Translations under genes and position numbers: made by a program
Notes under the pieces: model-generated
Database searches by the model: none
The model's input: the letters and a program-made list of their open reading frames with translations, nothing else
What the model was told of the DNA's origin: nothing
Shown: piece by piece, positions 1 to 4,889 of the stretch
Numbering within the stretch: position 1 is the stretch's first letter
Layout of the letters: every line of letters begins with the position of its first letter
From: Gammaproteobacteria bacterium
GTDB lineage: Bacteria > Pseudomonadota > Gammaproteobacteria > UBA1113
DNA length: 8,442 nucleotides
Assembly (NCBI GenBank): GCA_019752835.1
Contig: JAIELR010000230.1
Span: forward strand, 1 to 8,442
Direction: 5' to 3'

Positions 1-67
1 CTCGAGCGCGGCTTTTGCACGGGATGACGCCTTTGTGAGCTGCCTTTCTGTTCATTTAATGGGACAG
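1..67 (-). repeat. Element A copy 1 (MITE-like palindromic repeat, partial)
   Basis: Positions 11-67 are the reverse complement of 3317-3373, with about seven differences over 57 positions, so this is a second copy of the same dispersed element in opposite orientation. Its terminal motif is GGGACAG at 61-67, matching the CTGTC(C/T)CATTAAA end of the other copy. One 20-base hairpin arm (11-30, GCTTTTGCACGGGATGACGC) is present; the partner arm would lie left of the window, which begins in the loop. The element ends just where homology to a BrnT toxin starts, so it may have inserted into or next to that gene. No coding capacity is seen. Confidence 0.75.
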
Positions 68-74
68 CCCTGTT

Positions 75-272
75 GATGACGATAAACGCTTTGAATGAGA
101 AGATACCCGTTTTGACTATGGCGAGAGTCGTTATGTAACAATCGGGCGTATTGATGCGTTTTGCTATGTCTTAGTGTACACCATTAGAAAAAGTGGTTAT
201 AGGATAATCTCAGCGAGAGGAGCAAGTCGAAATGAACGAGAAACTTACGAGAATTACGATGCATCGACATAG
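75..272 (+). pseudogene. brnT: brnT-type toxin gene remnant (C-terminal part, internal stop)
   Basis: Read in the frame of codon 111-113, this stretch encodes a typical C-terminal half of a BrnT toxin: EDTRFDYGESRYVTIGRID, then a hydrophobic strand and the signature RIISARGASRNERETYE, ending at TAG 270-272. BrnT proteins are RelE-like ribonucleases of about 90 residues that inhibit translation and are neutralised by the product of the overlapping downstream gene. Here the N-terminal half is missing; its place is taken by the end of repeat element A (up to 67). An in-frame TGA at 96-98 interrupts the remainder, possibly from a TGG or TAT codon. No start codon with a ribosome site is visible, so no active toxin is expected. 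The 3' end overlaps the antitoxin start by 41 bases, the arrangement normal for this family. Assignment to BrnT is by remembered family motifs. Confidence 0.8.
218..222 (+). promoter_or_regulatory. Ribosome binding site of the antitoxin gene
   Basis: AGGAG lies 9 bases before the ATG at 232. It supports that start over the in-frame ATG at 259, which has no comparable site. It lies inside the toxin remnant, consistent with coupled translation in the ancestral pair. Confidence 0.6.
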
Positions 273-606
273 CTCTCATCGAGGCAAGACGAATTTTGCA
301 CGATTAAATTCAATGGCTGACGCAGAACTTGAGCAAAATGCACTTGATGATCCTGATAATCAGCCATTAACGCTTGAGGAATTAAGCCAATTTCGTCCAG
401 TGAAAAAAAGAAAGGCCATCGATGTTCGGGCTATTCGTGAGAAACTAGGCCTATCACAAGAAAAATTTGCTGATTATTTTGGCGTGAGTGTTAGAACTTT
501 GCAGGATTGGGAACAAAAGCGACATCAGCCTAATCGAACTGCTCTCAACTTTTTAATTGTTGTTTCCAAAGAGCCAAGAGCAGTTCAGCGTGCGTTAAGC
601 GCGTAG
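232..606 (+). CDS. HTH-domain antitoxin of a BrnT-type toxin-antitoxin pair
   Basis: The 124-residue product has an N-terminal region (about 1-50) resembling BrnT partners, with the TNFARLNSMADAELEQ segment and an acidic DDPDNQPLT stretch, which in such antitoxins contacts the toxin. A C-terminal XRE/YiaG-like helix-turn-helix follows (about 64-110): IREKLGLSQEKFADYFGVS for the first helices and SVRTLQDWEQKRHQP for the recognition helix. It would bind the toxin in the cytoplasm and repress the pair's own promoter. This differs from classical BrnA, whose DNA-binding domain is ribbon-helix-helix. The start is set by AGGAG 9 bases upstream. The gene is intact although the toxin before it is broken, so it now looks like an orphan antitoxin. 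It may protect against a related toxin elsewhere in the genome or act only as a regulator. It converges on the next gene with an 18-base gap and no clear terminator. Confidence 0.8.
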   Translation: MNEKLTRITMHRHSSHRGKTNFARLNSMADAELEQNALDDPDNQPLTLEELSQFRPVKKRKAIDVRAIREKLGLSQEKFADYFGVSVRTLQDWEQKRHQPNRTALNFLIVVSKEPRAVQRALSA

Positions 607-624
607 GGCGTGATGCGCACTATG

Positions 625-1683
625 CTAATCCAATGTTGCCAACATGCTGTTGTCATAGATCGCTAAGTTAGTTTGATGCTTATATTTCTGAATTAAATCA
701 GGGTTAGCTAAAAATGCCCGACCTATTGCGATTAAATCGAAACGCTTTGTTAAAATATGATCCAGCGCCGTATCCAGCGTATAAGAGCCGCAACCAATTA
801 GGGTGCCATGATAATACTGTCGCATGAAATCCGTCATCCCCAACATGTCGAGCTCTGGAAAAACAACACTATCATCAAAATTGCCGGTATGAACATAGGC
901 GATAGCTAAATTGTTTAGTTGCGACAGTAAATACCTGAACACTGCATTATCACGCGTATCCATTTTTATCTCATTCAAATATGCGCCAGGAGACAAACGT
1001 AAACCAACTCGATCATAACCTATAGCCCCACCGCAGGCTTTTACGACCTCAAGTGCAAAGCGAGCCATGTTTTCTGGCGTTTTACCGTAATTATCTTCGC
1101 GTAGATTGGTATGATGATGCAAAAATTGATCGATCAAATACCCATTAGCGCCATGAATTTCAATACCGTCAAAACCAGCTAAACGTGCGTTTTTGGCCGC
1201 TGTAGCATAACTTTCAACTAATCCTTCAATTTCATCTAGGCTTACTGCGCGCGATTTGCCGTAGAATAAACCAGGGCTGCGGTTAACTCGCTCTGTCATG
1301 ATCGTTTCAGAGGGAGCTAAGGGTAAATCACCTGCTAAAAAATGAGGATGACTAACTCTACCGAGATGCCAAATTTGCATGAAAATCAACCCATTTTTAG
1401 CATGCACTTGTTCTGTAACTTTTTGCCAACTCTGAATTTGGGCATCCGTAAAAATTCCTGGTACATTACTGTAACCTTTTGCATCAGCGCGAATAATCGT
1501 ACCTTCCGTAATAATGAGCCCTGCATCAGCTCTTTTGGTATAATAAGCGGACATTGCATCAGTAGCATTTAAATCATCATCTGCCATGTTACGTGTCATA
1601 GGAGCCATGATTATTCGGTTTTTGAGTGTAAGAGTTGAGTTAAGAGTATAGGGATGAAGTAAAAAATCGGTATTATTAGTCAT
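625..1683 (-). CDS. Old Yellow Enzyme family NADH:flavin oxidoreductase (alkene reductase)
   Basis: The 352-residue product is a full-length FMN-dependent TIM-barrel ene-reductase of the NemA/OYE class, which uses NAD(P)H to reduce the C=C bond of electrophilic alkenes, and in relatives nitrate esters or N-ethylmaleimide. Numbered from the ATG at 1683, visible motifs are APMTR with T30 near the flavin, QIWHLGR with Q103, and HGANGYLIDQFL giving H177 and N180 (substrate anchor) and Y182 (proton donor). R229 lies in GLRLSP, and AIGRAFLANPDL near the C-terminus binds FMN phosphate. The His-Asn pair is that of yeast OYE1 rather than the His-His of E. coli NemA. An upstream GTG (1692) is in frame, but it lies inside AGGTGA (1689-1694), which sits 5 bases before the ATG, so the ATG is preferred. 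No signal peptide is seen, so it should be cytoplasmic. It diverges from a transporter-MarR pair, suggesting a shared stress or detoxification role. The true substrate is unknown. Confidence 0.92.
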   Translation of the reverse strand: MTNNTDFLLHPYTLNSTLTLKNRIIMAPMTRNMADDDLNATDAMSAYYTKRADAGLIITEGTIIRADAKGYSNVPGIFTDAQIQSWQKVTEQVHAKNGLIFMQIWHLGRVSHPHFLAGDLPLAPSETIMTERVNRSPGLFYGKSRAVSLDEIEGLVESYATAAKNARLAGFDGIEIHGANGYLIDQFLHHHTNLREDNYGKTPENMARFALEVVKACGGAIGYDRVGLRLSPGAYLNEIKMDTRDNAVFRYLLSQLNNLAIAYVHTGNFDDSVVFPELDMLGMTDFMRQYYHGTLIGCGSYTLDTALDHILTKRFDLIAIGRAFLANPDLIQKYKHQTNLAIYDNSMLATLD

Positions 1684-1688
1684 TTTGT

Positions 1689-1694
1689 TCACCT
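1689..1694 (-). promoter_or_regulatory. Ribosome binding site fixing the start of the ene-reductase gene
   Basis: On the minus strand AGGTGA is followed by 5 bases and ATG at 1683-1681. The alternative GTG start (1692-1690) is part of this Shine-Dalgarno sequence, so the three extra N-terminal residues it would add are probably not translated. Confidence 0.65.
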
Positions 1695-1699
1695 ATCTA

Positions 1700-1728
1700 T
1701 TGCAATTTTAATAACATTTGATTATTAT
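1700..1728 (+). promoter_or_regulatory. Candidate sigma-70 promoter for the transporter-MarR genes
   Basis: TTGCAA (1700-1705) and TATTAT (1723-1728) are separated by 17 bases, with 4 of 6 and 5 of 6 matches to the consensus boxes. Transcription would begin near 1735 and include the GGAAG-ATG at 1749-1763. It overlaps the divergent promoter on the other strand. Confidence 0.4.
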
Positions 1729-1740
1729 AACATATAATTA
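1722..1740. promoter_or_regulatory. AT-rich palindrome, possible MarR operator
   Basis: ATTATA (1724-1729), three bases ACA, then TATAAT (1733-1738) form a perfect inverted repeat, extended by one more pair at 1722/1740 across a mismatch. It lies on the -10 elements of both divergent promoters, the usual place for a MarR-family operator, and a MarR gene is two genes away. In such AT-rich DNA it could also arise by chance from the two -10 boxes. Confidence 0.3.
1724..1732 (-). promoter_or_regulatory. Candidate extended -10 promoter for the ene-reductase gene
   Basis: The minus strand reads TGTTATAAT here, an exact extended -10 (TGn + TATAAT). This gives a predicted transcript start near 1717 and a short leader before the ATG at 1683. 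The -35 region (1752-1747, TTCCAA) is poor, as is common with extended -10 promoters. Confidence 0.45.
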
Positions 1741-1748
1741 CTTACTTT

Positions 1749-1763
1749 GGAAGCCACGCTATG
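1749..1763 (+). promoter_or_regulatory. Ribosome site and ATG out of frame with the transporter ORF
   Basis: GGAAG (1749-1753) lies 7 bases before ATG at 1761, the best initiation site upstream of the transporter. Translation from it gives MMMKKK and stops at TGA 1779-1781, because the A run at 1770-1778 has nine A. With eight A the reading would be MMMKKNENLILGV and continue in the transporter frame. The site is therefore probably the ancestral or real start. Confidence 0.55.
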
Positions 1764-1785
1764 ATGATGAAAAAAAAATGAAAAT

Positions 1786-2700
1786 TTGATATTAGGGGTG
1801 ATACTAACTTTATTGTCAATTTTATTTTACTCAATGCAAACTACAATAATAAAATTTTATTCAGCTACCTTGCCACCTTTACCTATGGTGATTTTTATTC
1901 AGAGTACCGTCTCCTTAGTCTTGATGTTGCCTTTTCTATTGAAAAAAAAGGTAGTAAAAGAGGCATTGGTTTTTAATGATTTCCCTTTGCATGTATTGCG
2001 AATGATTTTTAGCATAAGTATCTCCTATCTATTATTTTATTCTGTAACCCTTGTTTCCTTGGTGAATGCTACATTGTTGGTTAACACAGCACCACTTTTT
2101 GTTCCTTTATTTGCGTATGTTTTTTTATCCAAAAAAATAAACCATGGACTCTGGATTCCTTTATTAATAGGATTTACGGGTGTGGTGATAGTGTTACATC
2201 CAGGCGGCGGAAAATTGCATCCAGCGCTATTATTAGCCCTAGTCGCAGGGATGTCCTGGGCATCAAGTATATTAGCGGTTCGACAATTATCGAAAAAAAA
2301 CAGTACCCAAGTCACCACATTATATTTTTTTATATTATCAACGATTTTTTCGGGCATCATTTCAATTAAGTTTTGGGTGCCCATTTCAATGCCAATGCTA
2401 CTCGTCAGCATGTTGCTTGGTGTATTGTATTTTTTAGTTCAATATACCGCAACGTGGGCACTAAAACATGCTGGGGCAGAATTATTCGGTATTTTATCTT
2501 ACAGTAATATTATTTTTGTCAGTTTTTTTTCAATTTTGCTTTGGCAGCTCATCCCTTCCCGCATAACGATGATTGGTATGGCTTGTATCGCCATTGGCGG
2601 TATCTTATCGATTTTGGTAGAATACCGGAAACGAACTGAAAAAATATCTCAAAGCAATTCAGTTTTGACTCGGGCCATGGATGGCCCGAGTCAAAATTGA
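1786..2700 (+). CDS. EamA-family (drug/metabolite transporter superfamily) inner-membrane permease
   Basis: The 304-residue product is very hydrophobic, with about ten membrane segments (roughly 1-22, 32-52, 71-88, 93-115, 122-139, 145-165, 174-193, 203-223, 232-254 and 259-278). These are arranged as two EamA repeats, the normal size for the family. The segment NATLLVNTAPLFVPLFAYVFL (93-113) matches the conserved fourth helix of the first repeat. EamA proteins export or import amino acids, nucleotides, drugs or other small metabolites; the substrate cannot be told here. In this frame the only start is TTG at 1786 with no ribosome site; the better start at 1761 is one base out of frame across an A9 tract. 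The last 14 residues (291-304, a hydrophilic tail) and the stop come from a palindromic repeat, so the original C-terminus may have been different. The MarR regulator start follows 32 bases later, probably in the same transcript. Confidence 0.85.
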   Translation: MILGVILTLLSILFYSMQTTIIKFYSATLPPLPMVIFIQSTVSLVLMLPFLLKKKVVKEALVFNDFPLHVLRMIFSISISYLLFYSVTLVSLVNATLLVNTAPLFVPLFAYVFLSKKINHGLWIPLLIGFTGVVIVLHPGGGKLHPALLLALVAGMSWASSILAVRQLSKKNSTQVTTLYFFILSTIFSGIISIKFWVPISMPMLLVSMLLGVLYFLVQYTATWALKHAGAELFGILSYSNIIFVSFFSILLWQLIPSRITMIGMACIAIGGILSILVEYRKRTEKISQSNSVLTRAMDGPSQN

Positions 2701-2715
2701 AGTGCGCAGAGTATA
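2658..2715 (+). repeat. Palindromic repeat related to the right end of element B
   Basis: TTTTGACTCGGGCCAT (2663-2678), GG, then its exact reverse complement (2681-2696) form a 16-base perfect palindrome. It extends to 21-base arms (2658-2701) with one mismatch. The core GGGCCATGGATGGCCC and the end GAAGTGCGCAGAGTATA (2699-2715) recur in element B at 3611-3626 and 3661-3677; about two dozen bases between them in element B are replaced here by a few. It covers the last codons and stop of the transporter gene and the gap before the MarR gene. A strong RNA hairpin is expected, but no T run follows, so a classic terminator is unlikely. Confidence 0.75.
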
Positions 2716-2732
2716 GACTACGAAGAGACACC

Positions 2733-3230
2733 ATGCGAAGAACAAAGAATGTGACCAACAATGCAGCTGAGCCTAAAATTGAAGCAAAAGATATTATTGA
2801 GGCAAAAGATATTGAGTATTTTTTTTGTCAAGTTGCTTCATTGTGGAAACGATTACTCAATGTGAGCACACAACACTTAGGTATCACCGGTACTGAGCGT
2901 CGCGCTTTATTGTGCATTTCCTGTCACCCTGGGTTAACACAAGTAGCTGTCGCTGATTTATTGGAAATTGAACCGCAGAATTTAATGCGAGCATTAGATA
3001 AGTTACAAGAGAGTGGTTGGATTGAAAAAAAGCCTGATTTAAACGATAGACGGGCAAAATGTTTGTTTTTGACGCTGAATGGAAAAAAAATGATTAAAAA
3101 AATAAAAATGCTCGCCGATCAAGTTAGGCCGAAAATCATAGGTCAAATGAACGAAAATGAATTGGCAATGTTTACTAAACAATTAGTTTTGCTTCGTGAA
3201 AACCTGAATAGTGAGTTGTCAAAGGTTTAA
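2733..3230 (+). CDS. MarR-family transcriptional regulator
   Basis: The 165-residue product is a winged-helix repressor of MarR/SlyA type, usually a dimer whose DNA binding is relieved by a ligand or by cysteine oxidation. The wHTH spans about 56-115: LTQVAVADLLEIEPQNLMRA, with the recognition helix near 80-97, and the wing DLNDRRAKCLFLT with the family's D-x-R motif. N- and C-terminal helices for dimerisation flank it. The start is ATG 2733, preceded by GAAGAGA; an in-frame TTG at 2697 lies within the upstream repeat and is not credible. Residues 16-27 are a tandem IEAKDI-IEAKDI duplication before the conserved domain. Four cysteines (32, 61, 64, 110) are present; redox or electrophile sensing is possible but not shown. 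The gene follows the transporter by 32 bases and may control the transporter and the divergent ene-reductase through the palindrome between them. Confidence 0.88.
   Translation: MRRTKNVTNNAAEPKIEAKDIIEAKDIEYFFCQVASLWKRLLNVSTQHLGITGTERRALLCISCHPGLTQVAVADLLEIEPQNLMRALDKLQESGWIEKKPDLNDRRAKCLFLTLNGKKMIKKIKMLADQVRPKIIGQMNENELAMFTKQLVLLRENLNSELSKV
2778..2813 (+). repeat. 18-base tandem duplication inside the MarR gene
   Basis: ATTGAAGCAAAAGATATT (2778-2795) is followed directly by ATTGAGGCAAAAGATATT (2796-2813), one base different. It keeps the frame and duplicates the peptide IEAKDI at residues 16-27, outside the DNA-binding domain. Confidence 0.85.
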
Positions 3231-3266
3231 TTTTAACATCACAAAATGCATTTAACGTTTATATTT

Positions 3267-3315
3267 TGGTCAAAATATTTAGATTTTGATCCTACAAATA
3301 CCTGTAAATTGTAGG
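3267..3315. other. Two small AT-rich hairpins after the MarR gene
   Basis: TCAAAAT (3270-3276) pairs with ATTTTGA (3283-3289). CCTACAA (3291-3297) pairs with TTGTAGG (3309-3315). They lie between the MarR stop and element A and could mark the transcript end, but neither has a following T tract, so a terminator call is weak. Confidence 0.3.
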
Positions 3316-3316
3316 G

Positions 3317-3456
3317 CTGTCTCATTAAATGAACAGAACGTCGATTCACAAAGGCGTCATCCCGTGCGAAAGCTTACCGAGCGCGGCTTTTGCACGGGAT
3401 GACGCGGTGGGGGTAGCCTGTCTTCCGAATAAGGTACGTACTTTTTAATGGGACAG
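3317..3456 (+). repeat. Element A copy 2 (MITE-like, complete, about 140 bases)
   Basis: The ends are inverted: CTGTCTCATTAAAT at 3317-3330 against TTTAATGGGACAG at 3444-3456, with one mismatch. The interior contains a large hairpin of 20-base arms, GCGTCATCCCGTGCGAAAGC (3354-3373) and GCTTTTGCACGGGATGACGC (3386-3405), with one mismatch and a 12-base loop. The first 57 bases match the inverted copy at 11-67. There is no transposase and no credible ORF, so it would have to be moved by an enzyme encoded elsewhere. A target duplication is not obvious. Confidence 0.75.
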
Positions 3457-3475
3457 TTGTGCTATAAATAGGAAG

Positions 3476-3677
3476 TATACTCAAAGTAGTTCGGTTTTCG
3501 GCTAGGCGCTGTTGACTCGAACTGCCGGAGTGTACTTCCTGTACATGACGGCGGTGAAAAATTGGCAGGAATGCCAATTTTGACGGCCACAGGCCGCCCC
3601 GCAGGGGTGAGGGCCATGGATGGCCCGAATCAAACGTCAACAGCAACAACGCCGAAAACCGAAGTGCGCAGAGTATA
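3476..3677 (+). repeat. Element B (MITE-like element, about 202 bases)
   Basis: The two ends are imperfect inverted repeats in three matching blocks: TATACTC (3476-3482) with GAGTATA (3671-3677), TTCGGTTTTCGGC (3490-3502) with GCCGAAAACCGAA (3651-3663), and GCTGTTGAC (3508-3516) with GTCAACAGC (3636-3644). Internal hairpins are AAAATTGGCA-GGAA-TGCCAATTTT (3558-3581) and GGGCCAT-GG-ATGGCCC (3611-3626). The TA-rich tips would fit insertion at TA sites, as for IS630/Tc1-type MITEs, but this is inference. A shortened relative lies at 2658-2715. No protein is credible within it. Together with element A it fills the roughly 500-base gap between the MarR gene and the FIST gene. Confidence 0.75.
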
Positions 3678-3679
3678 AT
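3674..3679 (+). promoter_or_regulatory. Possible -10 box at the edge of element B, upstream of the FIST gene
   Basis: TATAAT is formed across the end of element B (TATA) and the flanking AT. It lies about 60 bases before the FIST start. No good -35 is found 16-18 bases upstream. A weaker pair, TTGCAT (3680-3685) and TAGCAT (3703-3708) with 17-base spacing, is an alternative. Confidence 0.2.
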
Positions 3680-3724
3680 TTGCATTTCTTATAAAAATCA
3701 CATAGCATCATTCAAACATATCGC

Positions 3725-3730
3725 AGGGAG
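3725..3730 (+). promoter_or_regulatory. Ribosome binding site of the FIST gene
   Basis: AGGGAG lies 8 bases before ATG 3739. The in-frame GTG at 3730 overlaps this site, so the ATG is chosen as the start. Confidence 0.6.
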
Positions 3731-3738
3731 TGAATACA

Positions 3739-4833
3739 ATGTTGCAGTTTCAAACTTTTTTTTATGATGAAAAAAATGGCTGGTCTATCCCCACGTTTCC
3801 CGATCTTGATTCAGAACGCACGTTGGTATTTATTTTTGCCGATCCCAAATTCAATGAAAGCTCAGCGGCTATCAAAGAAATTCTAGGGGCCTATAAAAAA
3901 TCGAGGGTTATTGGCTGCTCAACGGCGGGTGAAATATTTCAAAAAAGTGTAATGGACAATGCGCTTACGGTTGCCGTTGCAAAATTTGAACATACCGATC
4001 TACGTGTAGCATACGCGGTAATTAATGATCGTGATGATTCATTCAATGCAGGGCAAACACTTGTTAATTCGTTGGCAAAAACCTCCGATCTTTCACATAT
4101 TTTTGTACTATCTGATGGTATTCATGTTAATGGCAGTCAATTAGTGGAGGGTATTCGTTCTGTTGCGCCTCCTAACATCATCGTGACTGGCGGTCTTGCC
4201 GGAGATGGTGAGCGTTTTCAAAAAACTTGGACCTTGTGTCATGAGCAAGGTATTCGCGAAAAGATGATTGTCTGTGTTGGGCTTTATGGAACTCGACTCA
4301 AGATAGGTTATGGCTCACAGGGGGGTTGGGATACTTTTGGCCCTGAGAGAACCATCACACGATCAGACAAAAACGTTTTATATGAAATTGATGGTTTGGC
4401 GGCCTTACCTTTGTATAAAAAATACTTAGGTGAACATCAAGAAAGGCTCCCAGCGGCTGCGTTACTGTTCCCTATGGCAATTCGGCCCTCCCTCAATGAT
4501 CCTCATCAAATAGTCCGAACTATATTATCAGTTGATGAAAAAAATCAATCACTCACATTCGCTGGTGATATGCCAGAGGGATGGTTTGCGCAATTAATGA
4601 CTGCCAATTTTGAGCGCTTGATTGAAGGAGCTTCTTCTGCCGGAATGCTGACTCAATCAAAGTTGAATTCAACATCGGAAAATATTTTAACCATTGCTAT
4701 TAGTTGTATTGGCCGAAGATTGGTTCTTGGCGAAAGCATTGAAGAGGAGCTTGATGCGGTGCTTGACATGCTCCCATCAGGCACACAACAAGTTGGTTTT
4801 TATCCTATGGGGAAATTTCTCCGTCAGGTTTAA
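3739..4833 (+). CDS. FIST domain sensor protein (NosP-like), C-terminus truncated by frameshift
   Basis: The 364-residue product has both FIST halves. The N domain (about 25-220) carries VIGCSTAGEI (57-66), HIFVLSDGIHVNGSQLVEGI (120-139) and TGGLAGDGERFQKT (150-163). The C domain (about 225-355) carries LPLYKKYLGE, LLFPMAIRP, VRTILSVDEKNQSLTFAGDM and SCIGRRLVLGES. FIST proteins are soluble sensory proteins; some, named NosP, bind haem and nitric oxide and control a neighbouring histidine kinase. That role is inferred here from the operon, since haem binding cannot be read from sequence. The reading frame ends at residue 364 just after GFY, where the family normally continues YGEI...LHNQTMTLT. 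The missing tail is encoded one frame over (see the next feature), so a single base has been lost near 4803. The intact protein would be about 383 residues. The start ATG 3739 follows AGGGAG. It is the first gene of a three-gene signalling operon. Confidence 0.88.
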   Translation: MLQFQTFFYDEKNGWSIPTFPDLDSERTLVFIFADPKFNESSAAIKEILGAYKKSRVIGCSTAGEIFQKSVMDNALTVAVAKFEHTDLRVAYAVINDRDDSFNAGQTLVNSLAKTSDLSHIFVLSDGIHVNGSQLVEGIRSVAPPNIIVTGGLAGDGERFQKTWTLCHEQGIREKMIVCVGLYGTRLKIGYGSQGGWDTFGPERTITRSDKNVLYEIDGLAALPLYKKYLGEHQERLPAAALLFPMAIRPSLNDPHQIVRTILSVDEKNQSLTFAGDMPEGWFAQLMTANFERLIEGASSAGMLTQSKLNSTSENILTIAISCIGRRLVLGESIEEELDAVLDMLPSGTQQVGFYPMGKFLRQV

Positions 4834-4889
4834 CGAGCTGTGATCTGCATAATCAAACAATGACATTAACAGCATTAACGGAAGAATGA
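4802..4889 (+). pseudogene. Out-of-frame C-terminal tail of the FIST gene
   Basis: From about 4806 the shifted frame reads YGEISPSG, then [19 protein letters not shown], and stops at TGA 4887-4889. This is the conserved FIST_C ending, including the LHNQTMT motif, which the FIST frame itself lacks. The loss of one base in TTTTTATCC (4797-4805) explains the shift; restoring one T would give GFYSYGEI. The recovered stop overlaps the kinase ATG as ATGA, the standard arrangement of translationally coupled genes, which supports this as the ancestral end. Confidence 0.88.

Noticed and set aside
1342..1572. Plus-strand open frame of 76 codons
   Set aside because: It is antisense within the clear ene-reductase gene, whose protein motifs are full and continuous.
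2037..2411. Minus-strand open frame of 124 codons
   Set aside because: Antisense shadow of the hydrophobic transporter gene with no recognisable domain.
2658..2701. Rho-independent terminator between transporter and MarR genes
   Set aside because: The hairpin is strong but no T tract follows on either side that would fit, and its sequence is explained by repeat homology.
2697..2732. TTG start extending the MarR protein by 12 residues
   Set aside because: The extension is translated from repeat sequence; ATG 2733 has a purine-rich site upstream and gives the normal family length.
2549..2761. Minus-strand open frame of 70 codons
   Set aside because: Antisense to the transporter end and palindromic repeat, without a recognisable family or credible start context.
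3354..3405. CRISPR repeat or terminator
   Set aside because: There is only a single hairpin with no regular spaced repeats and no T tract; it is the core of a dispersed element.
3374..3685. Minus-strand open frame of 103 codons
   Set aside because: It lies entirely in repeat elements A and B; the peptide FDSGHPWP recurs in the minus-strand reading of the related repeat at 2658-2715, showing it is a repeat translation rather than a gene. No domain is recognised.
3730..3738. GTG start for the FIST gene
   Set aside because: It overlaps the AGGGAG ribosome site that serves ATG 3739.
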